Of a DNA stretch of 64,000 bases, positions 1 to 12,748 are shown in pieces (position 1 is the first letter of the stretch; each line of letters begins with the position of its first letter). This stretch comes from Chalciporus piperatus. Its lineage: Eukaryota; Basidiomycota; Agaricomycetes; Boletales; Boletaceae. The stretch covers positions 34,839-98,838 of the forward strand of contig JBBPTG010000096.1 of the NCBI GenBank assembly GCA_038093975.1, given 5' to 3'. Made by a program: the position numbers and the translations under genes. The notes beneath the pieces were generated by a model that did not search any database, was not told where the DNA came from, and saw only the letters and a program-made list of their open reading frames with translations.

Positions 1-3000
1 ATTCTTGTCAATAGTTGATCATAGTGGTAAGAAAACTTAAGCGACGCACAGAGACAGATTGTCCGGCAGCTGTTAATAGTTACTGTCAGCGCTACCAATC
101 TATGTAAAGGAGAAAGTAACCAACATCCTCGAGGTGAAAACGTTGCACAGGATTGGTGTTAGCTTGGTGTGCGACAACGTATATATCCCTTGTACTTGTT
201 GAATCAGATCGTCGACTCGTAGCGATAGGGAAGGTACTCACCGCCAGCAACGCTTGATTGCAACTGCAGCAATTGATCGTGTACACAGTTGAGTAGGTCC
301 AAGACGAGGCCAATGCTGATATCCTTCTTGGTAGAGAAATCTCCGTAAGACGAAAGCCAGCCGCGTGGAAGGACAAGACCGTCAAGTGGTGGATCGAACG
401 AAAGACGCCATGAGACCGCGATCTTGGCAACAACGGCTTCTAAGCAATCACAGAATACAGACAGGTTGACGATGAGAGGGAATTTGAGGATGTGCCTGTA
501 GGAAGGTCAATACGCCGCCGCTGATGTGCGAAGTTCAATACTCACCGTAGGAACAGCAAGCCCGATGAAATGCTCGTCGACGTGTTGCCATGGAAGAGGG
601 CGACTACGTCATCGAATAGATAACGACCATCTGGGTACGTAAACTCTCGAAGCTTGTGGTGACGAGTGATGAAAGGAGTTTGATTGATGCATCTGAGAGC
701 GCCAGACTTATCAAAAGCGAAGAGGAGATTCGTCAATTTCAGCACGATTGTCAAGAAGCCCCGGGGATCATGGGCCGCATTGAGCTCGTAAAGAGCGTCC
801 TGGACCCAATGTTTCATGACATGTATTCCTTCCTTACCACCGGGTATCATCGAGAAGTCGAAGTTAGCGATTGAACCTTGAACATGGAACTCGGGGTTGA
901 GGGCCTCGTAAAGATAGTCGATCCAGGTAAGTACACTGGATAGGTGTGAATCCGCAGCACGACCCCAGATCGTCGGAATGACATACCATTCCCACCTAGG
1001 AAGCTGCGGGTTTGCTGAGTACATCATTTGAAGGATGCAGAGCTGTTGCAGATGAACTGCAATCCGAGTGTTATAGTGCTTCGGATCCAGAGCTGCGAGA
1101 TTGAGGTGATCTAAAGGGCATTCCGCACGATTGCAATGACCGCTGATGATGTATGTCAAACACTGCGAGAAGACCACGGCATCATAGCAGCGGTCGTTCT
1201 CCTCTGTGACTCGCTCGCAAAGATGCAATGCCAGGTAGTTCCGCAGGGCAGCCACCATGTCCTGCTTGGAAAGGGTAAAGTTGGAGGGTTGCAGATACAT
1301 GGGACCATGGCGATCGCCCGTCGCAGAGCTGTGAAGGAAGGAGCCAAGCACCATGCCGTACTCGGTGTTGGATACCTCCGTGATGCAGAATAATCGTTTG
1401 ATTGAATTGCTGCTGAGGGGATCGGGATTTGAGATGACTTGATAGATAAGATGAGTGTAATGCCGGAATTTGTCGAGGAAGAGCAGCATTTCTTCGAGGT
1501 TGTAGGCCTTGAGTACCGGCAAACTACTGAACACATGATCGAGAGCAAGTAAAGCTGACGCATTCCGACCGTGTTTGATGAAAGTCTGCGCCAAGTTCTC
1601 CAGTCGGGTTTGATCAGCTCCCGCAATAGCTTGGAACATAGAGATCTAAAGAAGTGAATTAGTAAGTTCTCCTGACTATTTGCCAAGAGCCTACCTCGTC
1701 ATGATCTAGCGGATCCAACAGGTCATCGGGCAGTTCACGAGCCAACACAAGAAGTTGAATGACGTCTTGGTCCGCTGCGACCTCCTTCGATGGGACACCA
1801 AACGAGCACCGACGCCATAATCCCGACAGGAGAATCTCACTGGCTCGCTTCGCTGCGTCGCGTGAGCCCTTCACCTTCAACAAGTCCTTGATCGCATCCA
1901 GTGGCCGGTTCTCTGCCAAATGCAACTCGGCGGCCTCCAAGAATCTCCCGTGGGACTCCAACAACGAGGCACGAGCAAAGTCGAAGTCATAATCCTCAAG
2001 GAACTCTAGCTCCTCCTCGAAGGACGGGAACAACGGCAGGGGAGGTCTGGCTCGAATGCATCAACATATGAGCCGATCTAGATCATATCGCACGTACTTG
2101 GTACCATCAGCTTTACTGCAGTAAAACAATCGACAAACTGTGTACAGCTCCTCTGAAGACGCTGCAGGAATCTTTCGAGAATGCTTATCGAGGACTTCGA
2201 GCGTCTCGTCGAAGAGCCCCGCTTTCCTGTATCGCTGTGCGGACAGGTTATACTCTTGAGCGGACAGGTACCCAATAGCAGCCCTCCGGTCGTCTCCAGC
2301 TCGAACATAACAATCCGCGGCGTTCCGGTAATATTGAAGTTTTTCCTTGCCCTTCGGTGCGTCATCCCCACTCGCCATGAATGCATTCGCAGCTGTGAGA
2401 AAAGCTTCTTGTTGGACCTTTAGGGGTGCAACACCAACTTTCGCACGGGCGAGTTCTCGAAGGTGGAAGGCCTGGCAAATAGCAACCATGCGAGGCAACG
2501 AGGCCCTCGCAAAACAGTGCATTGCCTGTGGGTACCTCTTGTGCTTGAAGAGGTCGTTTCCGAACGATTCCCATTCCGCCGGGGTCGACGAGACTGCTAA
2601 ATGGGGTACGTCTGTTCCGGGCGTACAGTTCTGGATTTGATTGCGTGAGCTCCAGACCATCTACTAATGTGTGAGTAGCTTGCTTCCGAGAGAAGAAGTA
2701 GTCACTGCTCACCCGCATAGGCTCGCTTTTGTCAGATTTGTCGAAGATCCATAAGTTCTTCCTCGCTCGAGTGATGCCGACATATAACAACTTCAACTAT
2801 AAACATCATGTACGTCAGGAGGTGGTACAGGACCAAACAAGTTCCTAGAATCAACATACCTCGCTGCATACCACAGCAAAACGACCTTCGTCTCGTTCGA
2901 AAGATGGTGCAAGTACCTTTGACAGGTCTTGACCATCGACTTCGCCACCGATGTCATTCAGAAGTACCCTCCAACGCGAGAGATCGATAGTGGAGTCTTC

Positions 3001-6000
3001 GAAGAAATTGTAAAGAAGAACCTGTAACTATAGGTGAGTCAGGATGACTGGAATATCAACCTGGAATACCTACGTCATTAAATTCAAGACCCTTGCTGTC
3101 GTAGAGCGTCCTATTGGATGAATGAGTGTACAGGTAGCCAAAAGAAATGATTTTGGCATACATGATGAGACCAATGTCTCCAACTTCCTTTCGTAGCCTC
3201 TCGACAGCTTCGTCGTCTCGTACGAGAATGCCTGCAGGTGAATGTAGCATGACAGAGGATGACTTGACACCAGGAATACTTACATTGCTGGGCGCCGAAT
3301 TCAATGCGACTCCCGCTTCGCGAAACAAGTCAAATACAGTCAACACACAACCAAAGACTAGTACGAACGAAGCACCGAACAAAAATTGTTCGTATCGGAC
3401 CGTGTCTTGATCCCAGCCACGGAAGAACACTGGCTTCAGCCCATCGACAATACCATGTTCAGCCTGGAGGCCATCGATTGCGTCTGGCCAAAAGCATGTA
3501 ATACGCTCAATGACGGTATGTGCGCAGTTGACAATACCACCATGTGATCGGTAATTGATAGCTAGCTGGAAAGCCTCTGGGTCAGATACCGAGCGCTCTT
3601 GGATGACATGCATATTTTGGTCTTGCTGAAGAATGAAATGCTGCTCGGTAACCTGGAGCTCGATGAAAACAAATGATCCCTTACCTCGATACGGTACAGG
3701 AAGGCCTTCAGGTCGTTGAATCTAAATGAGCTTCCTGCCGAGATGGTTTGCGCGGTGTCTCCCGCCCAAAAGAGTCCCTCGGGATTCTGACAGATGAGCC
3801 TCAAGACTATAGAGAAATATGAAATTTTGAACAAAAGGAACGCAATGATACTTACCGAGGGCGTCGATCAACAGGTTGTCTTGCGCTTCGTCGACATAGC
3901 TAGATTGGCATTCCAGTCAATTACAGAGCATCGATCAATCGAGCGCCAGAGCTGGACGTACAGAAAATGGACCTTTTGGCCTTTCAATGGAGATCCGCCC
4001 AGTAACACTCGGAGTATTGCGTGAGTCCGGTCAGCAACATCGTGATGACGACGTTCTTTCTTCATTTTGCAATACGCTTCAAAGATGGCGTAAACTACCT
4101 CTCTTTGGTTTGCGAAAGTCGGGTTTGAGCGTGCCGGAAGGCTAAGATAGGTCTCCTTGTCGAGGTGTCCGTCAGGACACGAGAGTGACCTCTCCGATCC
4201 CTTGATGATGCCTACAAGAGGCTCGAGTGAGTTCCTTTCATGTAGAATTGTCACGCACCAATAATCTCGGAAAATACAAGCCAGGGTTCTACAATAGAAT
4301 CCCTCGCTCAGAGCAGGTTGCTCAATTATGTGATCTGGTCACTCACCGAGACCCTTCGTCAACCCCTGAGGGAAGTGAGGCCAGTAGGTGCGTGCAAATA
4401 TGTCATAAGTCACGCAGGAGTCTTGACTTTGGACGTCGTCGGTATCAGCAAAGTATCTGGCAGCACCTTGCACCTTGGGGTCGTCGCTGCTGAAGACATC
4501 AGCTGCAATCATTTTCGCGAGCTAAGATCGGGAGAGTGAGCCACTGTAACCATCGCCCGAGATAAACTTCCACCTTATCGAAAGTTACGAACAACGGAAA
4601 GTGGCTCTCTTCGAGCGCACTGTACTTCTGCGGAATTCCAACCTGATCTTCAGGGACATCGTCAACATCCACCAAGCCCGAATCTTGATTCTTGGCCTGC
4701 GTCCGTTTGAGTTCTTCGAGGCTGTAGCCAGCGAGTGCGAGCGACTCGAGTAGCTTCGTGAAATATTCCTCGACCTTCGTTGCGAGGATACGAGACTTCG
4801 TCACAAAGATTTGGCGGGGCTTCGCCATGCCGGGCTGCATCTCCCATGCGCGTTGGATGCCGAGCATCTTGAACAGCATAGTGGTCGTTTTTCTGCGGTC
4901 GGCATAAGCGAAGGGTATTTCACATAGTCGAAGAATGATCATACCCGGTGCCACTTCGTCCAAGCACATAGCAGGAGGTCGTACACTCCACGATCCTGCG
5001 TTCTTGAGGGCTGTGTGGATTATTAGCCTCAACCGTTGACGGTGCGTCTGTAATACTCACGTCAACTCAAAGACGTGTTGGACATCTTGGTTTGCAATCA
5101 AGCCTGGAAGAGTCATTGAAAAGGCATGAAAATAGTATTTGGACATGTACTTACTGTGTAAAAACGCCTGTAGTGAAAATCAGCACGTCAATCCCGCTAA
5201 CGTAGATAGAGAGGGATGTACCTGTGAAAATGTGGTATATTTCTCCAGGCTGGGTAGGTATCGTCAAGGGATGAAAGCGTAGAACAGCAGGAAATTGCGT
5301 ACACAAGCAATGAATGCAACTGAGGAAAACAATGAGCGATCGATTTGAAAGAGAATAATATCAGCTTACCTCTCCCATATCCTCATCTGACAGGACAAGA
5401 GGTATTGGCTTCGTAGCATTTTGGAGACTTTCAGGGGGGAAGCAGGCGGGAAGATATGTGTCGCCACCCGGATCCAAAGGAGCGTTTCGGAATATACACC
5501 TGTTGAATCAACAACCGAGTGAGCTAATTCGAACAGCGGCAGTGAACTTGAAGACCTTACCGTCGACGATACTCTCTGCCTTTGCCAGTGAGATGCTGGC
5601 CCATCGCATCCCAGATGCGGTTCACTTGTGTATGGGTATATATCCCGTATACTTTGATGGCTGGAACGACAGATCAGTTTCCATGAACCCACGGAATATA
5701 TAATATACCTTGTCGATCTATCTGAAGACATTCACGTCAGAAAAATCTGTTACAAGAAAATCCCGAGCATGAACGCACTTCACTGTCATGGTCGGGGACG
5801 ACGTCAATTTGGTACTGTTCGAAAATTAAGCAATAGTTCGGTTAGATGATGATGTAACTGTACCACAAGGCGAAGGTCCCGTTGCATTTTTGCCTCGAAG
5901 ATGGGCACGCCAGAGACATCGTTGAGACGCTTTTGATTGTCGTTGGAGAAGTGTCCATTGGAGAGTTGCCTGAGGGACTGTGAGCGCACTCGACCGTGGT

Positions 6001-7098
6001 GAACGTACAACTTACTTGATCTTTTTCACAACAATAGCACATTTTTTCTTGTCACTCTTCGCCAGCTCGCGAAGCTTTTTCGTGGCGTCGGTATTAATAA
6101 GAATGCGCCACTCTCCAAAGCCGTCCGCGTTGTCGAAATACAGCGCAGCTTTCATCGGCTGAACCATTGGGTATGCGGGTGGCGTCGACTCTTTGACCCC
6201 ACTGACATCATGAGAGTTTTCCGGAGCGGCTGGCTGAGGACTCTGTTCATTGGTCGTCGATAAATAGGCGTCTTTAATCGGCTGTGCGAGGAGTGGTTGC
6301 TGAAGAAGCTCGAGATAAAACTAGCAAGGCGTAAAATTACAGATGGACAAAATAGACTAAAGACGGACCTTCAGGACCATCTTGAGGTCGTCCAGGATTT
6401 CTTGTGATCGCTGAGTAGCCTCAGTATTGTTGATAGGGACCTTGGCTCCGAGCTTAAGGAAAGGAATGACATCGATGGTAGGACCATTGTTCTTGTTCCT
6501 ACGCTTTTGCTTCTTTTGTTTCTTGCTACGAACAGTGAACCCGAAAAATTCGTTATCGTCGTAATCGGGTTCCTCCGTGGCATCTGTAATAGAATCCAAG
6601 TCTGGGGAAGAAAAAGTGAAATCTGAAGAACATAGTAATGACAAAACGGGGAAAACATCCTCCACATAAACTTTGTACTGCCCAATATGGCGAGCACTGT
6701 CAACGGAGAACAAATCGGGAGGGAGAGAGAAAATAACGGAAGAAAGTCTTTGAAGTAAGGAACTTGCGGATGACGAAAGGAGAAAGGCTGGCTCGCAAGG
6801 ATAGGCGTCTAGAATTCTGGACGCTAACCATTCCGCCCTTGACCAGACTAGTCGTTCATTGGTGGTCCACGGTCAGCGACTGCCCAATGAAAAGACGAGG
6901 AGCGGACTCACCTGACATTATGAACTCGAAGAGATGAGGAACGGAGCACAAGTCCTGAATTACCAGGTCCAGTGGCGCGTCTGGTCCTGTTAAACGGGAC
7001 TCGAGAATCCCCAAGGCCTCACTGAGACCTTCACTGCCAGCAAGATTGCTGGCAGTGAAGGTGTGAAGGTCGAGGACAGACATTTCAAAACCACTCAT
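1..7098 (-). CDS. UvrD/TRANK1-like giant helicase, copy 1 (3' end beyond the window)
   Basis: Multi-exon gene read leftwards from the ATG at 7098 (protein starts MSGFEMSVLDLHTF); its C-terminus lies beyond the left edge. The central part is a superfamily 1 UvrD-type helicase: motif II VDEAQDN (around 3870-3900, across an intron), motif III WAGDTAQTIS, motif IV region AINYRSHGG, motif V YDSKGLEFNDV and motif VI LYVGITRAR. Downstream is a long helical TPR-like region (e.g. CFARASLPRMVAIC, FLEAAELHLAENRPLDAI), the layout of TRANK1-like proteins. The Walker A position (about 4881-4915) reads YADRRKTTTM, without the GxGK glycines this family normally has. A paralogue occupies 28132-36368; shared introns show a DNA-level duplication. 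The role is not established for fungi; RNA or RNP remodelling is only a guess. Family assignment is strong; exact exon edges are approximate. Confidence 0.85.
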
Positions 7099-7581
7099 TG
7101 TGTCACGACGTACGCGCAGTGAAACAAGACGAGCAGTGGGCGTAAGGGGATTGTGTCACGCCCCTTTTGAGCGGGATGCCGCAGTGCAACGAGGCTCAAG
7201 CGGCACCAATACCACAGCACAACGGCTGGCTTCTGATAAGAAGCGGCGCAAGGTTCGCGCGGGCCCTAAGGTGTCTTAGGAAAGGGTCTGGTGGGACCCA
7301 CGAAGATACAGCTCAAACGCGCCAGCAAACGGACACCTCCAAATGCGACGAGCAGAGAAAATCTCCGATTTGAGTTCGATATCTGGTGGATATCTCTGTG
7401 TTTTTCTCGGTTTCTTTGGTTTCTTTTCGATTGTCTCGTAACTTAACTGTATCAATCGAGGATCACTTGGGGACCTTTCATTACATAATCACTGCGGAGA
7501 CCGAATGCACAGCAGGCCGGGGAAGACCAAGTTTGTTCATTGAACTTGATTCTCTCGCAGAACGACAACAGTTGCCTTAGA
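7099..7581. promoter_or_regulatory. Divergent intergenic region, helicase copy 1 / Rab GTPase
   Basis: The two genes diverge from this 483-bp spacer, so it must hold both promoters. Its left part, up to about 7490, is recognisably homologous to 36369-36770, upstream of helicase copy 2 (shared stretches include TTCTGATAAGAAGCGGCGCAA and a T/C-rich tract near 7400-7430). The last ~90 bp before the Rab start has no counterpart there. No clear TATA box is seen. Confidence 0.5.
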
Positions 7582-8496
7582 ATGCCTCCACCACACTATG
7601 ACTTCCTCATCAAGGTACCTGCTCATATTCATTTACATCTCCCCGCTAATTCACCCTCTTTCTAACAGCTGCTCTTGATCGGGGACTCAGGTATTCGCAG
7701 CTTCACCGACCAACCACGCGGTTTTAGCTAACTCTTCGATCCAGGTGTCGGAAAGTCGTGTCTACTCCTCCGTTTCTGTGACGATGCATGGACGCCCTCG
7801 TTCATAACAACCATCGGTATCGACTTCAAGATCCGCACCATCGAACTAGATGGCAAACGTATTAAACTCCAAATCGTATGTCCAGGCCGCGCTCTCGCGA
7901 GATCTTGCTTACCGTCTCGCGTTCCATTTAGTGGGACACTGCTGGCCAGGAACGGTTTAGAACAATCACCACCGCTTATTACCGTGGCGCAATGGGTATC
8001 CTGCTCGTATATGATGTCACCGACGAACGCTCGTTCAACAGTGAGTCCCTCTTTGGTCCTCTCCTACATACATTGCTGAGCCCAACCGTACAACTAGACA
8101 TTCGCACGTGGCACGCCAACATTGAACAACACGCTTCGGAAGGTGTCAACAAGATTTTGATTGGTAACAAGTCTGACTGGACAGACAAACGCGCCGTTAC
8201 CGAGGACCATGGACGAGAACTCGCCAACGAGCTCGGTGTCAAGTTCATGGAAACCTCGGCTAAAGTGAACGATGGCGTCGAAGAGGCTTTCTTCACTCTC
8301 GCTCGGTCAGTCGTAACCCTTACCCCGAGTTCTTATTTTTAACGCGTGCCACTGTTGAATTTTCAGAGATTGCAAGACCCGCCTGATTGACTCTCAAGTA
8401 GACGCGACAGGCGCCCCGGGTGGTCTTGGAAGTACAGACGGATCCGTAAAGGTTAACCAGCCTGTGACACCGGCAGCGGGTAGCTGTTGTTCATGA
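7582..8496 (+). CDS. SEC4: Rab GTPase of the Sec4/Rab8 class
   Basis: Six exons (7582-7614, 7669-7690, 7745-7875, 7932-8040, 8098-8305, 8367-8496) join in frame to 210 residues, the usual Rab length. All GTPase motifs are present: P-loop GDSGVGKS, switch [18 protein letters not shown], switch [15 protein letters not shown] for guanine specificity and ETSAK. The protein ends in CCS, a prenylation site for geranylgeranyl transferase II. The switch I and interswitch sequence and [15 protein letters not shown] are those of Sec4/Rab8, which directs secretory vesicles to the exocyst at sites of polarised growth. It runs convergently towards ARP5 with about 320 bp between them. Assignment to the Sec4/Rab8 class is firm; a Ypt1-type Rab is unlikely from the effector loop. 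Confidence 0.93.
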
Positions 8497-8813
8497 ATGC
8501 CTTGTAATCCCTGTACACTCTTCACCAACCGTGCTTGGTCCTTGGTACAAGTAGGCTTGCCCATCGATCATGTTACCGGTCTACATCCCCGTATACACCC
8601 CTTGTAATATCGCCTTTACCTCTTCGTTGCTTGCCACCTTGGATATTTGTTCGTGAGGGACGCACTTCGAACTATAGACAGACAAAAGGCTTTTATCTGG
8701 CATTTTCGTCGTGACTATCAACTTTCTTCGAGTTGAAACCTAGTGAATGACAGCAGGTGACCAAGGATTACAATGCCGAATGTAACAGCACGCAGACTCC
8801 ACCAACCCAATAA
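8497..8813. other. Convergent 3' spacer between Rab and ARP5
   Basis: 317 bp between two facing stop codons. It must contain both 3' ends and perhaps overlapping UTRs. I see no gene, repeat or obvious structured element in it. Confidence 0.5.
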
Positions 8814-11800
8814 CTATGCAGCAGAATTCCAGTTTCCTCCCCACCACCGTTTTATCCGTTCTCCACCCCACTCATCGTACTCCTCCCTCGTGACACTGAC
8901 CTGCTTGAACGCTCCCGTGTTCGCAAACGATGCCATACCTCTCCACGCATCCAACGAGGGATCCGCCGCACGCACCACCTCACCCAGATACATCTCCGGC
9001 GGCAATATCGGCCTGAGAGTACCATAGATGCGTTCTCGGAGACCAGGCAACTGCGAAGCACCACCCGTAATGAAAACGTTCTGGGAAAAAAAAAAACGTC
9101 GTCAGCACTCTTATATAGACAGGACGCGCGAGTGTGGATTGGACACGAGGAGAAAACCAAAAAAAAAAAAACCAACTTTGACGAGCCTAGCCTTCTCTGC
9201 CTCGCTGAACCTTGCGAGAACGCTTTGCAAAACCTCGCCAACACCCGCCGAGTCTACGCCCGCCATCCCAGGCGAGAAATACGTCTCACAAACGCGCCAA
9301 CGTTCCGTGTTCAGATGTATCCGGCTGTTTCCTGCGATATCGCCTTCCTCGTATACCGGTCTGAACGTAGAGAGGAGGGCAGACCGTTGGGTACTCAGCG
9401 ACGCATGCGTGTGATGGGTCGTGAACGTGGGGTCATGTTGTAGTAACTTGCTTTCAATAATGTGCAGCTGGTTGTAGTCCTCTTCTTCGTCCGAGGACGC
9501 GGTTGCTGTGTTCTACGAAACGACACAGGTCAGCATAAAGGAGAGGCGATGAGAGGAACGGGTTACAATCTTGCGATATATTGCCCAGTCCTCATCGTCG
9601 GCACCAAACATATCCTCTACAACGAGCCAATTAAATCAGTGTTATGAAATCCCCCAAGGGACGGGCGGCGCGCACCTCCTCCCGCTTTGCGCTTCTTCTT
9701 GGGGACTCTACTATCATCAGCAGCGAGCGACGCGATATTCTTCATTCTTGCTTGCGCAGCTGCACTTTTCCGATCCGCAAGCGCTGCTTTCCGCCTTCCT
9801 CGATCTTTCACCTTGTTCATGAGAGCCTGCAAAAATATATTATAATGTACGTTCAGAACGAAACCGCCTCAGGGGAAAACACCAATAGGGAACGGAAAAC
9901 GACAGACCTCGTGCTCCTTCCTCAGACGACTTGCCCACTCCCTGAGGTTGTTCTCCCTCTCTTCCTCATCTCGCTTTCCTTCAGCTTCTTTCTCTTCCCT
10001 CTCTTTCTCCTTCTCGCGTCGAGCTCGTGCGCGCGCTTCCCACCCCGCTTTCATGAGCTTCTGCTTCTTCTTCTCCTTGATGCCTTCCTCGTCAAGCTAA
10101 TCAACGCAGGCGAAATCACCAACAATTCCTAACCCTCCAAAATAATACAGACGCACCTCGGCATCTGGGACATCGACCAGATTAAAGGTCGGCTCTTCCT
10201 ATCATTTGGTGGGATCAGCCAAGACGACCAACAAGTATGAGCAGAGACTACGAACGACCGGTTCGTCTCCCCCATCCATGTCCTTCTTTCGTGCACGTTT
10301 AAGGTCATTCTCGAGCTTCTTTATCGTCTCTTCGAACGCTGCTTCGTCATCGAACCCTTCTGCCTGAAGGGTGTTCTAAGGTAGACAGAATGCAACGTTA
10401 ATCACGGTGAGGGATTAAACCATTCCAGAAATCGCTCACCGTCCACTCCCGCTTAGTGTCATTCCGCCCTTCCTTCAGGTTGAGAAGATACTGCAGATCG
10501 GACTCCTTCTGCGTGAGCTGTAAAAAGTGTGAGTTGACGTGGCACGATAACATCCGTAAAGGGTAGACCGCAACGATGCAAACCTTTTCCATCCGATTCT
10601 TGGCCGCCATTTCCTGCAACTTCTTTCCTTGCTCCCTCCTCCTCTCGGAAATCCTAGTCAACTCCTCTTCCGTTTTCTCTTCTACGACAGGAAGGGCGAA
10701 AGGGAACTGGACGATTCGTTCCATGGCGCGCAAGTTGTCAGGGAATTTGAGGGAGCGGAGGGTAGACGGGTAGTCCGTGGCGAACTCGCAGAAATTATGC
10801 ATCATCCACTAAAACGATCGTCAGTTTACAACCAGCAAGATGACGACGAAGAGAAGAACGTTGAGCGTGGATGGATGGAAAATGGATTTGGGAAGACCTA
10901 CGGTAGCCTGTGTAGACGTCACGCGAGTTGGGAAACTATGGTACTTTAGCTGGATCAATTTCAACAGATACTCTGCACTTTGTTGACTGCCCCAAGGTAT
11001 CCTGTACGTTCGAACGTGGATTGGAGTCAGTCAGTCGACACGAACAAGACGGTGAGCTCGCACCGCTTGACTTGGCTCAAAACACCCTTTCCGCGCAGAA
11101 TAGGAATAACGGAAGTAGACGCAGTATTGAACGAGATGACCAGTCCATCAGCGGTGAAAGGTGCGTCCAGCGTCCGAGGTCGATTGTTCTGATAGAATGA
11201 CATTATCGAGTCCACACAGTATGCGAGAGAGGGTACGGAATATAGCTCGAACATCAGTTCGGAAGTTACTTCACGGTTCATTGTCGTCAATCATGTCGGA
11301 GTGAACGGTGTGGATATGCTCACATGCACGAGAGTGTAGTGGTGATCCCAGTCGTTCGGACATTAATACGGGATGCTCGAGCGTCGAGGCATCTATGCCT
11401 AGTTGAATGAACGCACAGTCCAGCGCGTGTTCCTGGGGATCGGGCGTGTTAGCTCCAGGGCGCAAGTCGATTCAACCGAGGGACATAATATGGACGCGAA
11501 ACAGAGTGGACATTCCAAGGCAGGGAATGCGAAATCAACGCGCAAGGAAAGCACCGACGTACCAATGCATCAAAGTTGAGCAGCACATCACCCTCCCAAG
11601 GGGTCTTTCCCTGTCCTTTTGCCCCGCTCTCTGCATCAACACCGTCTCCAAACAATAGCAATGGCTGGTTATACTTGCGCTCCTTATACCTTGCAATCAC
11701 GTTCGTGACCGAGTGAGGCGTATTTGTGTCGATGCGAACGGTGGAACGACCAGAGGTCGAGAACCCGAAACGAAGATTGGACGCGCCATTGTCGATTATG

Positions 11801-11916
11801 AGCGGTGTTTGTGTATCCCGAAAGACGTCGTAATCGGAATTGGGAGGAGTGAATGTGGGCAAGACGGGTGCTGGGATGTGAAGGACTTGAGCAGTAAACG
11901 GGCCGGCAGACATCAT
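8814..11916 (-). CDS. ARP5: Actin-related protein Arp5 (INO80 complex)
   Basis: Multi-exon gene from the ATG at 11916 (MMSAGPFTAQVLHIPAPVL) to the stop at 8814. The N-terminal actin fold begins with LIIDNGASNLRFGFS. It continues through DCAFIQLGID, EVTSELMFELYSVPSLAYCVDS and ADGLVISFNTASTSVIPIL. Then comes a long charged helical insertion rich in Glu, Lys and Arg (roughly 10800-9850), the hallmark that separates Arp5 from actin. The actin fold resumes with RIHLNTERWRVCETYFSPGMAGVD and ends KNVFITGGASQLPGLRERI and WRGMASFANTGAFKQ. Arp5 pairs with Ies6 in the INO80 remodeller and drives nucleosome sliding. No frameshift is seen. The start is shared with a divergent promoter of only 258 bp towards the small coiled-coil gene. 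Confidence 0.92.
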
Positions 11917-12174
11917 TCCATTTATTGTTCGTCCTGTTCAATGCATACACCTGGGCCATAGAATGTGGCAGTGCACGGCTTGAATGACTCCTGTGAGTTC
12001 TGACATTTATGGATTAGGGGTTGGAATACAACTCTTTAAATTCCAAACGAAAATGCAGTCTGCTTCAACATTCCAACCATGACCACCGAAACAGATAAAA
12101 GGGCAGGTCAAAACCCGCTATCCGCCATCCCATCCCACCTTCGAAACTCGCCTCGCATCCCATTACAATGCATA
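11917..12174. promoter_or_regulatory. Bidirectional promoter, ARP5 / small coiled-coil gene
   Basis: The two start codons diverge across 258 bp, so regulatory sequence must be shared. A T/A-rich patch (ACTCTTTAAATTCCAAACG) lies near 12031, but I cannot assign it a factor. Confidence 0.45.
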
Positions 12175-12748
12175 ATGTCAGATGTCTCTATGTAGGCTCA
12201 ATCACTCGCTTCTCTCCAGTTTTATGTAACATTTTCACAGGAGGACTGCACCACCACTAGTACTGCCAGCGGAGGCACCACTGCCCGCCGAGGGTGCGAG
12301 TCGCGGATCAACTCCGCCCATCACAATTACAGGTAATGTCCGCATTTCGATTTGCTAATCTATCCTGACATCTTATCCCAAGGCCGAATTGCCATCTTGG
12401 AATCGAAGGTTGTAAAAGTGGAAGGGGAAGTGATCTCCCTGAACAAGAAGGTAGATCAAATAATTGAGCTTCTTCAACAGGGCAAGTGTTTTTTTTTTCC
12501 TTTCAAGTTTCGCAAAGCTCAGGCTCGCTGACAATCTCCCAGTGAGAACGGCCTTGGGACTACCCTAGGGGTCAAGCGACGTAAGCCGGCGAGACGGACG
12601 GACCAATGGTATGCACAGCCTCCTCTGATTCTTCGCTTGATGTCAATCTGGTTCGAACAGTACTTTACGTGGGCGGATCGTCTCGTATCGTCCACCAGAA
12701 TCTTCCCTCGACCCACTGTTAGACATTCAGAAGGAAAAGACGTTGTGA
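12175..12748 (+). CDS. Small coiled-coil protein, 121 residues, function unknown
   Basis: Not recognised. Five short exons (12175-12191, 12241-12332, 12383-12485, 12543-12608, 12661-12748) with GT-AG introns of 49-57 nt sum to 366 nt, an exact reading frame ending in TGA; this agreement is the main support. The N-terminus is Pro/Ala-rich and flexible. Residues about 38-70 (GRIAILESKVVKVEGEVISL and on through KVDQIIELLQ) have heptad-spaced Ile/Leu/Val and should form a coiled coil. The tail is basic (KRRKPARR) and then acidic. It could be an oligomerising adaptor or a nuclear cofactor. An alternative ATG at 12168 is out of frame with the coiled coil. Transcript data would settle the model. Confidence 0.6.

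Noticed and set aside
9028..9822. Plus-strand open frames opposite ARP5
   Set aside because: They are antisense to the well-conserved Arp5 C-terminal exons and introns.
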